Source: Zobellella iuensis
GTDB taxonomy: Bacteria; Pseudomonadota; Gammaproteobacteria; Enterobacterales; Aeromonadaceae
Assembly: GCF_016746085.1 (NCBI RefSeq)
Contig: NZ_JAERTZ010000032.1
Location: forward strand, 1 to 64,000
Length of the DNA stretch: 64,000 nucleotides
Direction of reading: 5' to 3'
Made by a program: the position numbers and the translations under genes. The notes beneath the pieces are model-generated. The model did no database searches. It saw only the letters and a list, made by a program, of their open reading frames with translations, and had not been told where the DNA came from. Positions 21,388-31,726 of this stretch are shown piece after piece (position 1 is the first letter of the stretch; each line of letters opens with the position of its first letter).

Positions 21388-21974
21388 GGGGTCAGGAAGG
21401 CGTGCACCTGGCGGGCGATCAGCGGTTGGGCCTCGGCGGTGGGATGGATGCCGTCGTCCATCATCATGCCGTTCTCGCCGAGCAGCGGGGCCACGAAGAA
21501 GGGCAGCAACGGCAATTCGTGCCGTTCGGCCAGCGTGCCGAAGATGCCCTCGAACTGCTCCAGATAGCGGCGGCCGTAGTTGGGCGGCAGGCGGATTTCG
21601 GTCAGTACCACCCGGGCGCCGGCCTGACCGGCGAGCGCTATCATGGTGTCGAGGTTGCGCTCGATCAGCGGCGGTGGCAGCCCGCGCAGGCCGTCGTTGC
21701 CGCCCAGCTCCAGCACCACCAGGCTGGGCTGGTGGCGTTCCAACAGGGGCGGCAGCCGTTGCAGGCCGCCCTGGGTGGTATCGCCGCTGACGCTGGCGTT
21801 CACCAGTTCCACATTGCGTCCTTCCCGGTGCCATTGCTCGGCCAGCAGCCGGGGCCAGGCCTGGTCGGCATTCATCCGGTAACCGGCGCTGAGGCTGTCG
21901 CCGAGAATAAGAACGGTGTTAGCATGGGCGACGGATGACACCAACAGCAGTATCGTCAAAAGGATACGAGGCAT
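21372..21974 (-). CDS. tesA: Multifunctional acyl-CoA thioesterase I / lysophospholipase (SGNH hydrolase)
   Basis: The 200-residue protein has a signal peptide (PRILLTILLLVSSVAHA) and all SGNH blocks: GDSLSAGY with catalytic Ser27 of the precursor, the block II glycine in NASVSGDTT, GGND, and DGIHPT with the catalytic Asp and His. It acts in the periplasm on thioesters, esters and lysophospholipids. The start at 21974 gives a clean signal peptide and puts its CAT on top of the ybbA ATG. The 3' end overlaps the Tag-like gene by 16 bp. Confidence 0.95.
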   Translation of the reverse strand: MPRILLTILLLVSSVAHANTVLILGDSLSAGYRMNADQAWPRLLAEQWHREGRNVELVNASVSGDTTQGGLQRLPPLLERHQPSLVVLELGGNDGLRGLPPPLIERNLDTMIALAGQAGARVVLTEIRLPPNYGRRYLEQFEGIFGTLAERHELPLLPFFVAPLLGENGMMMDDGIHPTAEAQPLIARQVHAFLTPYLEP

Positions 21975-22665
21975 GACAACTTCTTCTCCGATCATCAGGG
22001 TGGCCGGCCTGACCCACAGGGTCGGCCTGGGCGACACATCACTGACCATCCTTCAGGGGATAGGGCTGGAAGTCAAGCCCGGGCAGAGCCTGGCCCTGGT
22101 GGGGGCGTCCGGCTCCGGCAAGTCCACCCTGCTCGGGCTGCTGGCCGGCCTGGACATCGCCAGCGAGGGCGACATCGAAATCGGCGGCCGTTCACTGGCC
22201 GCCCTGGACGAAGAACAGCGGGCCCGGCTGCGCGCCCGCCATATCGGCTTCGTGTTCCAGTCCTTCCTGCTGCTGCCCACCCTCACCGCCCTGGAGAACG
22301 TTATGCTGCCCGCCGAGTTGCAGGGCGGCAGCCGTTGCCGGGAACGGGCCCTGCAACTGCTGGCCCAGGTCGGGCTGGCCGAGCGGGTGCACCACTTTCC
22401 CAGCCAGTTGTCCGGCGGCGAGCAGCAGCGGGTGGCCATCGCCCGCGCCTTTATGACCGAGCCGGACATCTTGCTGGCGGACGAGCCCACCGGCAACCTG
22501 GATCACCACACCGGTGCCCAGATCATCGAGCTGCTGTTTCGCCTGAACCGGGAGCACGGCACCACCCTGGTGATCGTCACCCACGACGAGGCCCTGGCCG
22601 GTCGCTGCGAGCGGCGCCTGCTGATGACCGCCGGTCGCCTGGAGGAGCAGCATGCAGAGTCTTAG
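21973..22665 (+). CDS. ybbA: ABC transporter ATP-binding protein YbbA
   Basis: The 230-residue ATPase has Walker A (GASGSGKST), Q loop ([21 protein letters not shown]), signature [14 protein letters not shown], Walker B ([12 protein letters not shown]) and the H loop (VTHD). It belongs to the LolD/MacB-type group and pairs with the permease YbbP downstream. Its start codon shares two bases with the divergent tesA start, and its end overlaps ybbP by 14 bp. The tesA/ybbA-ybbP arrangement is the same as in E. coli. Confidence 0.95.
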   Translation: MTTSSPIIRVAGLTHRVGLGDTSLTILQGIGLEVKPGQSLALVGASGSGKSTLLGLLAGLDIASEGDIEIGGRSLAALDEEQRARLRARHIGFVFQSFLLLPTLTALENVMLPAELQGGSRCRERALQLLAQVGLAERVHHFPSQLSGGEQQRVAIARAFMTEPDILLADEPTGNLDHHTGAQIIELLFRLNREHGTTLVIVTHDEALAGRCERRLLMTAGRLEEQHAES

Positions 22666-25084
22666 CTGGCGCCTGATCTGGCGCGAGGCGGGGCGGGGAC
22701 CGCTCCGGCTGTTCGTGCTGGCCCTGGCCCTGTGCGTGGCCAGCATCCTCAGCGTGACCCTGGTGGCGGACCGCCTCAACAGCGCGCTCAAGGTGTCGGG
22801 GCGGGACTATATCGCCGCCGATCGTATCCTCACCGGCAGCCGACCGGCCCGGGATGAATGGCTGCAGGAAGCGGAACGGCATGGGTTGGAGGTGTCCCGC
22901 ACCCAGTCGTTCCAGAGCGTACTGTTCGCCAACGACGAGCTGCAGCTGGCCAGCGTCCGGGCGGTGGACGACGCCTTTCCGTTTTACGGTGAACTCCAGC
23001 TGAACCCCGCCGGCCGGGTACGGCCGGGCACCATCTGGCTGTCCGCCCGCCTCCTGGCCCTGCTGCAACTGCAACCAGGCGACAAGGTCGAGCTCGGCAA
23101 TATCGAGCTCGAGGTGGCGGGGGAGCTGGTGAAGGAGCCGGACGAGGGCTTCTCCCCCTTCCTGCTGGCGCCGCGCGCGCTGATCCATCTGGACGATGTG
23201 GCCGCCACCGGCATCTTTATGGAAGGCAGCCGGGCCCGTTACCGCTACCTGTTCAAGGGCGAGGATCCCGGGCTGCAGGCCTACGCCGACTGGCTGCGAC
23301 CGCAGTTGCAGCAGGGCCAGCGCTGGCGCGGCCCGGACGACGCCGATACCCCGGTGGCCCGCTCCATCAGCCGGGCCGAGCAGTTCTTCCGGCTGGCGTC
23401 GCTCACCGGGGTGCTGCTCGGCATCCTGGCCATGGCCATCGCCCTCGGCTATTTCTCCCGCCGGGAGCAGGACCGTATCGCCCTGCTCAAGACCCTGGGC
23501 GCCGGGCGCCGGCAGCTGCTGGGCTGGCTCGGCCGGCTGCTGGCCGGCCTGTTGCTGCTGGGGGCCAGCCTGGGTGCCCTGGCCGGCTACGGCTTGCACC
23601 GGCTTATCCTGCTCAGCCTGGGGGAGGTGCTCGATATTCCGCTGCCGCCGCCCTCCGTCATGCCCTTCGTGGTGGCGGCGGGGCTGGCGCTGCTCACTAC
23701 CCTGATGCTGTCGGTGGTGCCTCTGCTGCGGCTGTTGCGGGTACCGCCCCTGCGGGTGTTGCGCAACGAGGCCGAGGCCCGCATCTCCCCCTGGTGGAGC
23801 GCCGGCATACTGCTGGCGGGCACCTTCGGCCTGAGCTGGCTGTTCGCCGGCAGCCCGGGGCTGGCGGTGGGGCTGCTGCTGGGGCTGACGGCCCTGGGGG
23901 GACTGCTCGGCGGCCTGTGCTGGCTGCTGCTGGCCCTGGCCCGCAGCAGCGGTGGCGGCATCGCCTTCCGGCTGGCGGTCAGCCGCCTGCAACGGGCGCG
24001 CTTGGCGACCCTGGTGCAGTTCGGCGGCGTGGCCCTGGCGCTCTTCCTCGGCACCCTGCTGTGGGTGGTGCGCGGCGAACTGGTGGACGGTTTTCTGGCC
24101 CGGCTGCCGCCGGATACCCCCAACCGCTTCCTGATCAATATCGCCGCCGAGGAGCGGGAGCCGATCCGGGAGCGGCTGCAGCAGGCCGGGCTGGACAGCT
24201 CCCTGTTCTACCCCATAGTGCGCGGCCGCCTGACCGAGGTCAACGGCGCCCCGGCGGCGCCGGATGTGGACAGCGAGCGGGGCGGCGGCCTGGGCCGGGA
24301 GCTCAACCTGACCTTCGGCGAGCAGTTGCCCGAGGGCAACCGCATCCTGCGCGGCCAGTGGTCGGCCGCCCCCGGCGGGGTCTCGGTGGAGTCGGGCCTG
24401 GCCGAGCGGCTGGCGCTGTCGGTTGGCGACCGTCTGACCCTGGATCTGGCCGGCCAGCAGGTGTCGGCACAGGTGCGCAATATCCGCGAAGTGGACTGGG
24501 ACAGCATGAAGCCCAACTTTTATCTTATCTTCAGCCCCGACGTGCTGGCGGAGTACCCGGCCACCTGGCTGGCGAGCTTTTACCTGCCGCCGGCGCAGCG
24601 GGCCCTGGAGGTGGAGCTGATCCGCGCCTTCCCCACCATCACGGTGTTCGACGTGGAGGCCCTGCTCGATCAACTGCGCCAGGTGCTGGCCCAGGTCGGC
24701 CAAGCCTTGCTGGTGATCATGGCGCTGGTGACCGGCGCCAGCCTGCTGGTGCTGCTGGCCCAGGTGGAGGCCACCCTGGAAAGCCGTCGGCGGGAGCTGG
24801 TGCTGCTGCGTACCCTGGGCGCCGGCGAGCGGCTGATCACGGCCTCGCTGCGCTGGGAATGGCTGGCGGCGGGGCTGGCGGCGGGCCTGGCGGCGGCGCT
24901 GGCGGTGGAGCTGTGTGTGGCGGTGCTGCTGCCCTGGTGGTTGGAGCTGCCCTGGCAGCCCCACCCCCGTATCTGGTTCGGCCTGCCCTTGCTGGGGGCG
25001 GCCCTGCTGCTGCTCACCGGCCGTGCCGGCGGCATCATGCGCGGGCCCCTGGTCCAGCGGCTGCGCCAGCTGGAGCAGGGTTAG
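22652..25084 (+). CDS. ybbP: ABC transporter permease YbbP (FtsX/MacB type)
   Basis: An 810-residue inner-membrane protein with an N-terminal span (about 20-42), a large periplasmic domain, FtsX-like membrane blocks at about 245-370, further hydrophobic spans at 380-440, a second periplasmic domain and a C-terminal FtsX block (about 680-800, FtsX-like ESRRRELVLLRTLGAG). The duplicated architecture fits the YbbP/LolC-E-like exporters. It forms a complex with YbbA. Substrate is not known. Confidence 0.93.
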   Translation: MQSLSWRLIWREAGRGPLRLFVLALALCVASILSVTLVADRLNSALKVSGRDYIAADRILTGSRPARDEWLQEAERHGLEVSRTQSFQSVLFANDELQLASVRAVDDAFPFYGELQLNPAGRVRPGTIWLSARLLALLQLQPGDKVELGNIELEVAGELVKEPDEGFSPFLLAPRALIHLDDVAATGIFMEGSRARYRYLFKGEDPGLQAYADWLRPQLQQGQRWRGPDDADTPVARSISRAEQFFRLASLTGVLLGILAMAIALGYFSRREQDRIALLKTLGAGRRQLLGWLGRLLAGLLLLGASLGALAGYGLHRLILLSLGEVLDIPLPPPSVMPFVVAAGLALLTTLMLSVVPLLRLLRVPPLRVLRNEAEARISPWWSAGILLAGTFGLSWLFAGSPGLAVGLLLGLTALGGLLGGLCWLLLALARSSGGGIAFRLAVSRLQRARLATLVQFGGVALALFLGTLLWVVRGELVDGFLARLPPDTPNRFLINIAAEEREPIRERLQQAGLDSSLFYPIVRGRLTEVNGAPAAPDVDSERGGGLGRELNLTFGEQLPEGNRILRGQWSAAPGGVSVESGLAERLALSVGDRLTLDLAGQQVSAQVRNIREVDWDSMKPNFYLIFSPDVLAEYPATWLASFYLPPAQRALEVELIRAFPTITVFDVEALLDQLRQVLAQVGQALLVIMALVTGASLLVLLAQVEATLESRRRELVLLRTLGAGERLITASLRWEWLAAGLAAGLAAALAVELCVAVLLPWWLELPWQPHPRIWFGLPLLGAALLLLTGRAGGIMRGPLVQRLRQLEQG

Positions 25085-27726
25085 CTCAGGAATGAACGGC
25101 GACCGAGCAGCAGCTCGGTCGCCTGTTCGGCGCTCAGGGGGCGACCCAGGTGGTAGCCCTGGGCCTGGTCGCAGCCCATGGTCCGCAGCATCTCGAGCTG
25201 TTCCCGGCTTTCCACCCCCTCGGCGATGGTCTGCAGCCCCAGGTTACGGGCCAGGCTGATGATAGTCCCGATAATGGTCCTGTCTTCCTCATCGATCAGC
25301 AGGTCGCGGACGAAGCTCTGATCGATTTTCAGCCGCGCCAGGCGCAAGCGCTTCAGGTAGCTGAGCGACGAATAGCCGGTGCCGAAGTCATCCAGTGCCA
25401 GGTGAATACCCAGCAGATTCAGCTGCTCCATGACCGCCACCGTCCGCTGCGGGTTGTCCATCATCACGCTTTCGGTCAGCTCCAACTCCAGTTGTTGCGC
25501 CGGTACTTCTGTCGCCGCCAGCAGCATGCGGATCTGCTCGCCCAGCCTGGGATGGCGAAACTGTACCGCCGACACGTTGACGCCCATCAGTGTTGCGGGC
25601 AAGCCCTGTTGTTGCCAGCGGGCCTGCTGCCGCAGGGCCGTGGCCAGTACCCACTCGCCCAGAGGCATGATAAAGCCGTTCTTTTCGGCAATGGGAATAA
25701 ACTCCGCCGGCGATATCATGCCCAGCTCCGGATGTTGCCAGCGCAGCAGAGCCTCAAAGCCGGTGAGCCGGTACTCGGCCAGGGTGAACTGGGGCTGATA
25801 TACCAGGCTCAGTTGTTGACGTTCGATGGCCTGACGCAAGCCGTTTTCCAGCAGCAGCATGCGGCTGTAGCGGCTCTGCATCTCGGTGGTAAAGAAGCGG
25901 TAACCGTTTCGTCCCGCCTCCTTGGCCTGGTACATAGCGATATCGGCGTGATGATACAGTTCGTTGAAGTTCAGCCCGTCATCGGGATAGAGGGCGATGC
26001 CCAGCGACACAGAAAGCCGGATATCATGCTTTTTGATCGCGAAGGGAGCTGTCATGGTCGCCAGCAGCCGCTGGGCAAAATGGGCGGCCCCTTCGGCATC
26101 GGTCAGTGGCAGCACCAGGATGAACTCGTCACCGCCGAAGCGGGAAATGGTGTCCTCTTCCCGGCAGAACTGCCGGAGCCGCTCCGCCACCTGAACCAGC
26201 AGTTTGTCGCCGATGTTGTGCCCCAGGGAATCGTTGATGCCCTTGAACCTGTCCAGATCCAGGAACAGCAGGGCCAGGGAGCCCTGCTCTCGGCGGACCA
26301 GCTGGATGGCCTGCCGGGTGCGGTCGACCAGCAGGCTGCGGTTGGGCAGGCCGGTGAGGGGATCGAAATGGGCGAGGAAGTGGATCTGCTCTTTGTCCCT
26401 GATCTGCTGGGTGATGTCGATATGGGTACCCACGGTCAGGGGAGTGGGCTGGCCTTTGCGGTCCCGCAGGGTTCGGCCCCGGGCCAGTATCCATATCCAG
26501 TTTCCGTTGGCGTGGCGCATGCGAAACTGATTTTCGTACAGCGTATCCTCTTCACGGGCGAGGTACTCGGCAAATGCCTGCCGGGCGCGGGCCTTGTCTT
26601 CCGGGTGCAGTAAATCTTCCCAGGCCGTCATCAGGCGGCGGCCATGCCCCTGTTCATGGGCCTGCTTGCCCAGGCCGAGCATGGAAAAATACTCGTCACT
26701 GCCGTTCAGTTCTCCGGTGTTCCGGTCGTATTCCCAGGCGCCGGTATTGGAGGCGGTGATCAGCGACTGCTGGCGGGCCAGGGTGGCCTCCAGCTGGTTT
26801 CTGGCCTCGGAGATCTCCCGGGTACGGGCCTCGACTCGCAGTTCCAGCCGTCGGGCCTGCCAGCGCGTCTGCGCCAGCAGATAGACCAGAAAGGCCAGCA
26901 TCAGGCTGAACACCAGGATACCCAGGAGTTGTTGCGCCAGGCTCTGGGTATCGCGCCAGCCCCCTGGCTGGGCCAGGCTGAGCTGCCAGCTGTGGTTGGG
27001 CAGGGCCAGGGATTCGGTAATGGCATCGTTGTCCAGAGGTTTGGCCGAACGGGCAATCGTTTGTCGCCGAGTGTCATCGATACTCGCAGTCGGGAGCTGG
27101 CGCCACAGTTCGAAGGCATAACCCCGTTGCTCGAGCATCTGCAACTCGGTATCGGCCAGCAGATCCGACAGCAGGATGACCACGCTGACGAAGCCCCAGA
27201 AGGTATCGTCGTCCTCGGCCATAAACACCGGCAGCCGGCCGATCAGCCCGACGCCGCCCTGGGCCAGCTCGACCGGCCCGGTCAGGGTCAGGCGGCGCGA
27301 GTCCCTGGCCAGCCGCGCCTCCTTGCGCTGGGCCGGATGGGTAAATTGATTGAGCCCGAGCGCGCCTTCATTGCCCGCCAGCGGATAGATCTTGGTGACG
27401 ATACCCCCGGGCGACAGCGCCAGGGCCTTGACCTGCGGATAAAAAGGCAGCAACTGCCCGGCGACCGCGCCGAAATCCTGGATATCGCCCTGACCCTGCT
27501 TGATCAGGGCGGCCAGGGCATAGGCCGAGGACAGGTTACGCTCCAGCTGGACCTGCAGGCTGTTGATATGGAAACGGGCGATATCGATGGCGGCCAGTTT
27601 CTGCTGCTTCACCTCCTGCTGCGAGTGTTGCCATATCAGGCTGGAGCCCACCAGCAGGCTGGACAGCAAAACCAGTATGACCACTACTTTGGCGGTGTTG
27701 CGCAGTCGGCTCTGGGGTGGGGGCAT
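25081..27726 (-). CDS. CHASE-PAS-GGDEF-EAL bifunctional c-di-GMP protein
   Basis: An 881-residue membrane sensor. A first span (about 12-30) and a second (about 262-282) flank a periplasmic CHASE-like domain (QLLPFYPQVKALALSPGGIV region). A coiled segment leads into a PAS/PAC domain (about 310-430, GNWIWILARGRTLRD), then a GGDEF domain with intact RFGGDEF and an EAL domain with intact FEALLRW and the DDFGTGYSS loop 6. Both synthase and phosphodiesterase signatures look catalytically complete. The start at 27726 is supported by AGGAGAAG. It overlaps the ybbP stop by four bases, tail to tail, and follows yfcH on the same strand. Confidence 0.92.
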   Translation of the reverse strand: MPPPQSRLRNTAKVVVILVLLSSLLVGSSLIWQHSQQEVKQQKLAAIDIARFHINSLQVQLERNLSSAYALAALIKQGQGDIQDFGAVAGQLLPFYPQVKALALSPGGIVTKIYPLAGNEGALGLNQFTHPAQRKEARLARDSRRLTLTGPVELAQGGVGLIGRLPVFMAEDDDTFWGFVSVVILLSDLLADTELQMLEQRGYAFELWRQLPTASIDDTRRQTIARSAKPLDNDAITESLALPNHSWQLSLAQPGGWRDTQSLAQQLLGILVFSLMLAFLVYLLAQTRWQARRLELRVEARTREISEARNQLEATLARQQSLITASNTGAWEYDRNTGELNGSDEYFSMLGLGKQAHEQGHGRRLMTAWEDLLHPEDKARARQAFAEYLAREEDTLYENQFRMRHANGNWIWILARGRTLRDRKGQPTPLTVGTHIDITQQIRDKEQIHFLAHFDPLTGLPNRSLLVDRTRQAIQLVRREQGSLALLFLDLDRFKGINDSLGHNIGDKLLVQVAERLRQFCREEDTISRFGGDEFILVLPLTDAEGAAHFAQRLLATMTAPFAIKKHDIRLSVSLGIALYPDDGLNFNELYHHADIAMYQAKEAGRNGYRFFTTEMQSRYSRMLLLENGLRQAIERQQLSLVYQPQFTLAEYRLTGFEALLRWQHPELGMISPAEFIPIAEKNGFIMPLGEWVLATALRQQARWQQQGLPATLMGVNVSAVQFRHPRLGEQIRMLLAATEVPAQQLELELTESVMMDNPQRTVAVMEQLNLLGIHLALDDFGTGYSSLSYLKRLRLARLKIDQSFVRDLLIDEEDRTIIGTIISLARNLGLQTIAEGVESREQLEMLRTMGCDQAQGYHLGRPLSAEQATELLLGRRSFLS

Positions 27727-27748
27727 CTCTTCTCCTTCGATAAGGGGC

Positions 27749-28657
27749 TCAGGCGTTGCGCATGGCACCCAGGGTTTCTTTCAGAGCCTTGTCCAGGGTG
27801 GGATAACGAAAATGAAACCCCGCCTGCTGCAGCCGCACCGGCATCACCCGCTGCCCGGTCAGCAGCAGATCCGCCATCTCCCCGAGCAACAGTTTCATCG
27901 CCCAGGCCGGAATGCGGGCGAAATGGGGTTTGCCCAGCACCCGGGCCAGGTTGCGGCTGAATTGCTCGTTGGTGACCGGCTCCGGGGCGGTGGCGTTGAA
28001 GGCGCCGCTGCACTCCTCATGTTCCAGCAGGAACAGGAGCAGGTTCACCACATCCTCGATATGGATCCAGGACATATACTGCTTGCCGGAGCCGATCGGG
28101 CCACCGAGTCCCAGGCGGTAGCCGGGCAACATCTTCTTGAGGGCGCCGCCCTCGGCACCCAGCACCATACCCAGGCGGATCAGGCAGACCCGGGTCTGTT
28201 CGCTGACGGCCGCCATGGCCAGCTCTTCCCAGCGGGCACAGACCTCATGGCTGAACTCGGGATGGGGGTGGGAGTCTTCGTCCACCAGGGTATCGCCCTG
28301 GCGGCCGTAATAGCCCACCGCCGAGCCGCTGATCAATACCTTGGGGGGGTGCTTGCCGGCCTTGAGCTTGTCCACCAGTTGCCGGGTCAGCTGCCAGCGG
28401 CTCTGGCAGATGCTGTCTTTCTGGGCCTGGCTCCAGCGCTTGTCGGCAATGGGCTCTCCGGCCAGGTTGATCACCGCATCGAAGGCATCGAGGTTGTCCA
28501 GCTCCTGCAGCGAAGCCAGGGCCTCGACATCGTGCCCCAGGCGCTGGTACACCTTGTTGGGCGAGCGACTCAATACGGCCAGCTGATGATGCCCCCGCAG
28601 GTGGCTCATCAGACGATGGCCGATAAAGCCGGTACCACCGGTCAGCAGTATCTTCAT
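27749..28657 (-). CDS. yfcH: TIGR01777-family NAD-dependent epimerase YfcH
   Basis: The 302-residue protein has the Rossmann motif GGTGFIGHRL at the N-terminus, INLAGEPIADKRW, SGSAVGYYG and a C-terminal DUF1731-type segment (MPVRLQQAGFHFRYPTLD). This is the YfcH/SDR39U1 group of extended SDR proteins, with unknown substrate. It lies just upstream of the GGDEF-EAL gene with a 22-bp gap, so they may be co-transcribed. Confidence 0.92.
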   Translation of the reverse strand: MKILLTGGTGFIGHRLMSHLRGHHQLAVLSRSPNKVYQRLGHDVEALASLQELDNLDAFDAVINLAGEPIADKRWSQAQKDSICQSRWQLTRQLVDKLKAGKHPPKVLISGSAVGYYGRQGDTLVDEDSHPHPEFSHEVCARWEELAMAAVSEQTRVCLIRLGMVLGAEGGALKKMLPGYRLGLGGPIGSGKQYMSWIHIEDVVNLLLFLLEHEECSGAFNATAPEPVTNEQFSRNLARVLGKPHFARIPAWAMKLLLGEMADLLLTGQRVMPVRLQQAGFHFRYPTLDKALKETLGAMRNA

Positions 28658-28894
28658 AATCTCACTCCTCCGTGCCCAGGCCGCACCTAGCCTGATGGAA
28701 AATACTTCTTCAGAATAACAGAGCCTTACGGATATAACCCACGACTTCTGAGGGGGGACGATGAGAGGAATGGCGGCAGAGCAATACCGGGGTTATCCAC
28801 ATAAACTGTGAGTAAGTCTGTAGATTACCCCGGGGAGTTAAGCTAGTTTCTTGATATTAAAACAAAAAACGGATCGGGCAGGGATCCGGCAGGA
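28658..28894. other. Intergenic region between yfcH and tpx
   Basis: This 237-bp stretch lies upstream of yfcH and downstream of tpx, both on the minus strand. It should contain the yfcH promoter and holds the tpx terminator. Nothing else stands out. Confidence 0.4.
28863..28888 (-). terminator. Terminator of tpx
   Basis: On the minus strand CGGATC pairs with GATCCG around a short loop and is followed by TTTTTTGTTTT. It lies just after the tpx stop. Confidence 0.85.
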
Positions 28895-29395
28895 TCAGGA
28901 CAGGGCCGCGATGGCTGCGTCATAGGCGGGCTCGTCGGTCAGTTCGGCCACGCGCTCGCCATACACCACCTGGCCTTGCTCATCGATGCACACCACGGCG
29001 CGGGCGGACAGGCCGCGCAGGGCGCCGTCACTCAGGGCCACGCCGTAGGCGCCCAGGAATTCCGGGTGACGGAAGGCCGAGGCCACCTGCACATTCTCGA
29101 CACCTTCGGCGGCACAGAAGCGGCTGGCGGCGAAGGGCAGGTCCATGGAGACGCACAGTACCTTGGTGTTGGCCAGGGCGGCGGCCTTTTCGTTGAAGGT
29201 ACGCACGCTGGTGGCACAGACACCGGTATCGATGCTGGGGAAGATATTGAGCAGCAGCTTCTGGCCCTTGAAGTCGGCCAGGCGGATATCGGTGAGATCG
29301 GCACCGGTCAGGATAAAGTCGGGTGCGGCCTGGCCGGCCTGGGGAAACTGGCCGGAAACGGCCACGGGATTGCCTTGGAAGGTCACTGCGGACAT
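28895..29395 (-). CDS. tpx: Thiol peroxidase (2-Cys peroxiredoxin)
   Basis: The 166-residue protein has the Tpx signatures: peroxidatic Cys60 in SIDTGVCATSVRTF and resolving Cys94 in SRFCAAEG. It reduces hydrogen and organic peroxides using thioredoxin in the periplasm or cytoplasm. Length is normal. It is a single-gene unit between terminators. Confidence 0.97.
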   Translation of the reverse strand: MSAVTFQGNPVAVSGQFPQAGQAAPDFILTGADLTDIRLADFKGQKLLLNIFPSIDTGVCATSVRTFNEKAAALANTKVLCVSMDLPFAASRFCAAEGVENVQVASAFRHPEFLGAYGVALSDGALRGLSARAVVCIDEQGQVVYGERVAELTDEPAYDAAIAALS

Positions 29396-29500
29396 GGTTT
29401 ATCTCCTTCTGTGAAAGTTAAGGCTAAGTTACCAGTTTTCACGATAAGGAAAAGGTTTTTATTTCTTGAGGGGGACGGCGCCGCCGAGCCGGATGACATA

Positions 29501-29529
29501 AAGAAAACGCCGCCCGGAGAGGGCGGCGT
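29501..29529 (-). terminator. Terminator of ackA-pta
   Basis: On the minus strand the perfect stem ACGCCGCCC/GGGCGGCGT closes the loop TCTCC and is followed by TTTTCTTTAT, just beyond the pta stop. Confidence 0.92.
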
Positions 29530-29547
29530 AGAGAGGGGCGGCGAGGC

Positions 29548-31716
29548 TCAGCCGTGGCTCTTGGCCGCCTGCTGGGCCGCCTGGATGGCGGTGAGGGCGA
29601 TGGTGTAGACGATGTCGTCGACCAGGGCGCCCCGGGACAGATCGTTCACCGGCTTGCGCATGCCCTGCAGCATGGGGCCGATGGACACCAGCTCGGCCGA
29701 ACGCTGCACCGCCTTGTAGGTGGTGTTGCCGGTGTTCAGATCCGGGAAGATGAACACCGTCGCCTTGCCCGCCACCGGCGAGTTGGGGGCCTTGGACTTG
29801 GCCACGTTCTCCATGATGGCGGCGTCGTACTGCAGCGGGCCGTCGATCACCAGATCCGGGCGTTTGTCCTTGGCGAGACGGGTGGCCTCGCGCACCTTGT
29901 CCACGTCGGCGCCGGTGCCGGAGGTGCCGGTGGAATAGGAGATCATCGCCACCCGCGGCTCTATGCCGAAGGCCTGGGCCGACTCGGCGGACTGGATGGC
30001 GATTTCCGCCAGTTGCTCGGCGGTGGGATCCGGGTTGATGGCGCAGTCGCCGTACACCAGCACCTGATCCGGCAGCAGCATAAAGAACACCGAGGACACC
30101 AGCGAACTGCCGGGGGCGGTCTTGATGATCTGCAGCGGTGGCCTTATGGTGTTGGCGGTGGTGTGGATGGCGCCGGACACCAGGCCGTCCACCTCGTTGC
30201 GCTCCAGCATCATGGTGCCCAGCACCACGTTGTCCTCGAGCTGCTCCTGGGCCACCACCTCGGTGATGCCCTTGGACTTGCGCAGTTCCACCAGGCGTTC
30301 CACATAGTTGCCGCGCACCTGTACCGGATCCACGATTTCCACCCGTTCATCCAGCACCACCCCCTGCTGGGCGGCCACCCGCATGATGGCGTCGTGGTTG
30401 CCGAGCAGCACCGGCCGGGCGATGCCCCGCTCGGCGCAGATGGCGGCGGCCTTGATGGTACGCGGCTCCTCGCCTTCCGGCAGCACGATGCGCTTGGCGG
30501 CACGGCGGGCCAGCTCGGTGAGCTGGTAGCGGAAGGCGGGCGGGCTCAGGCGGCGGCTGCGGGCCGACTTGGCGCTGAGCGACTCGATCCAGTGCTTGTC
30601 GATATGGCCGGCCACATAGTCCTGCACCAGTTCGATCCGGCCCAGATCGTCCACCGGGATCTCCAGGTTGAAGTGCTGCAGGCTGACCGCGGTCTGCCAG
30701 GTGTTGGTGTTGACCATCAGGATCGGCAGGCCGGTCTCGATGGCGCGCTGGCACAGGGCCATGATCTGCGGCTCCGGATGATAGCTGCCGGTGAGCAGCA
30801 GGGCGCCGATCTTGACCCCGTTCATGGCCGCCAGGCAGACGGAGACGATAACGTCGGAGCGGTCGCCGGAGGCCACCAGCAGGCTGCCCGGGCGGAAGTG
30901 CTCCACCATGTTGTGGATGGCGCGGGCGCAGAAGGTCACGCTCTGCAGGCGGCGGCTGTTCAGCTCGCCCTCGTTGATGATGGTCGCGCTGAGGTGACGG
31001 GCCAGATCCACCGCCCGTGGCGCCACCAGCGGGGTGTTCCAGGGAATGCAGCCGAGGATGCGCAGCGGGGTCTTGCCGAATACCTGCAGTACTTCCAGGT
31101 TGGGGGAGACATGCTCGCCCTTGGCGTGGGGGCTGAACATTTCGGTCAGATCGGGGCGGGTATTGCCCTGGTCATCGACCGGTGCGCCCACCTTGTTGAT
31201 GATGCAGCCGACGATGCGCTTGTTGACCACACCGCCGAAGTTGGCGCAGGCCAGCTCCAGCCGCTCTTTCAACTGCTGGCTGCTGTCGCTGCCGGGCTGG
31301 GTGATGAACACCATGTCCGCGTCCAGCGCCTTGGCCACGTCATAGTTGATGCGGTTGGCGAAGGGCTGCTTGTCGGTGGGGATCAGGCCTTCCACCACCA
31401 CCACCTCGGCGCCGCTGTCCTTCACGTGCTTTTCGAAGCGGGCGACGATCTCTTCCAGCAGCACGTCCAGGTTGCCGGCGGAGATCATGCTTTCGGCATA
31501 ACTCAGGGCGAAGGGCTCAGGCGGTGTGATATTGGAGCCATTGGCGATCACCGCGCTGGAATGATCCTGGCCCTTGCGCCGGGTGCGCGGTTGGGACACC
31601 GGCTTGAAGAAGCTGATATTGACCCCGTTGCGCTCCATGGCGCGCACCATGCCGAGGCTGACCGAGGTGGCCCCGACACCGCTGCTGACGGGAATGAGCA
31701 TTATGGTTCTGGCCAT
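29548..31716 (-). CDS. pta: Phosphate acetyltransferase (long, three-domain type)
   Basis: The 722-residue protein has an N-terminal P-loop-like domain ([21 protein letters not shown]), a middle DRTGG domain ([13 protein letters not shown] region) and a C-terminal PTA_PTB catalytic domain ([18 protein letters not shown] to the end). It interconverts acetyl-CoA and acetyl phosphate. It is 10 bp downstream of ackA on the same strand, so ackA-pta form an operon. The N-terminal domains are the regulatory ones known for E. coli Pta. Confidence 0.97.
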   Translation of the reverse strand: MARTIMLIPVSSGVGATSVSLGMVRAMERNGVNISFFKPVSQPRTRRKGQDHSSAVIANGSNITPPEPFALSYAESMISAGNLDVLLEEIVARFEKHVKDSGAEVVVVEGLIPTDKQPFANRINYDVAKALDADMVFITQPGSDSSQQLKERLELACANFGGVVNKRIVGCIINKVGAPVDDQGNTRPDLTEMFSPHAKGEHVSPNLEVLQVFGKTPLRILGCIPWNTPLVAPRAVDLARHLSATIINEGELNSRRLQSVTFCARAIHNMVEHFRPGSLLVASGDRSDVIVSVCLAAMNGVKIGALLLTGSYHPEPQIMALCQRAIETGLPILMVNTNTWQTAVSLQHFNLEIPVDDLGRIELVQDYVAGHIDKHWIESLSAKSARSRRLSPPAFRYQLTELARRAAKRIVLPEGEEPRTIKAAAICAERGIARPVLLGNHDAIMRVAAQQGVVLDERVEIVDPVQVRGNYVERLVELRKSKGITEVVAQEQLEDNVVLGTMMLERNEVDGLVSGAIHTTANTIRPPLQIIKTAPGSSLVSSVFFMLLPDQVLVYGDCAINPDPTAEQLAEIAIQSAESAQAFGIEPRVAMISYSTGTSGTGADVDKVREATRLAKDKRPDLVIDGPLQYDAAIMENVAKSKAPNSPVAGKATVFIFPDLNTGNTTYKAVQRSAELVSIGPMLQGMRKPVNDLSRGALVDDIVYTIALTAIQAAQQAAKSHG

Positions 31717-31726
31717 GATGTCCCCC

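Noticed and set aside
22577-24964. 795-codon minus-strand frame opposite ybbP
   Set aside because: The Gln/Arg/Pro-rich product is typical of an antisense shadow in GC-rich DNA; ybbP is clear.
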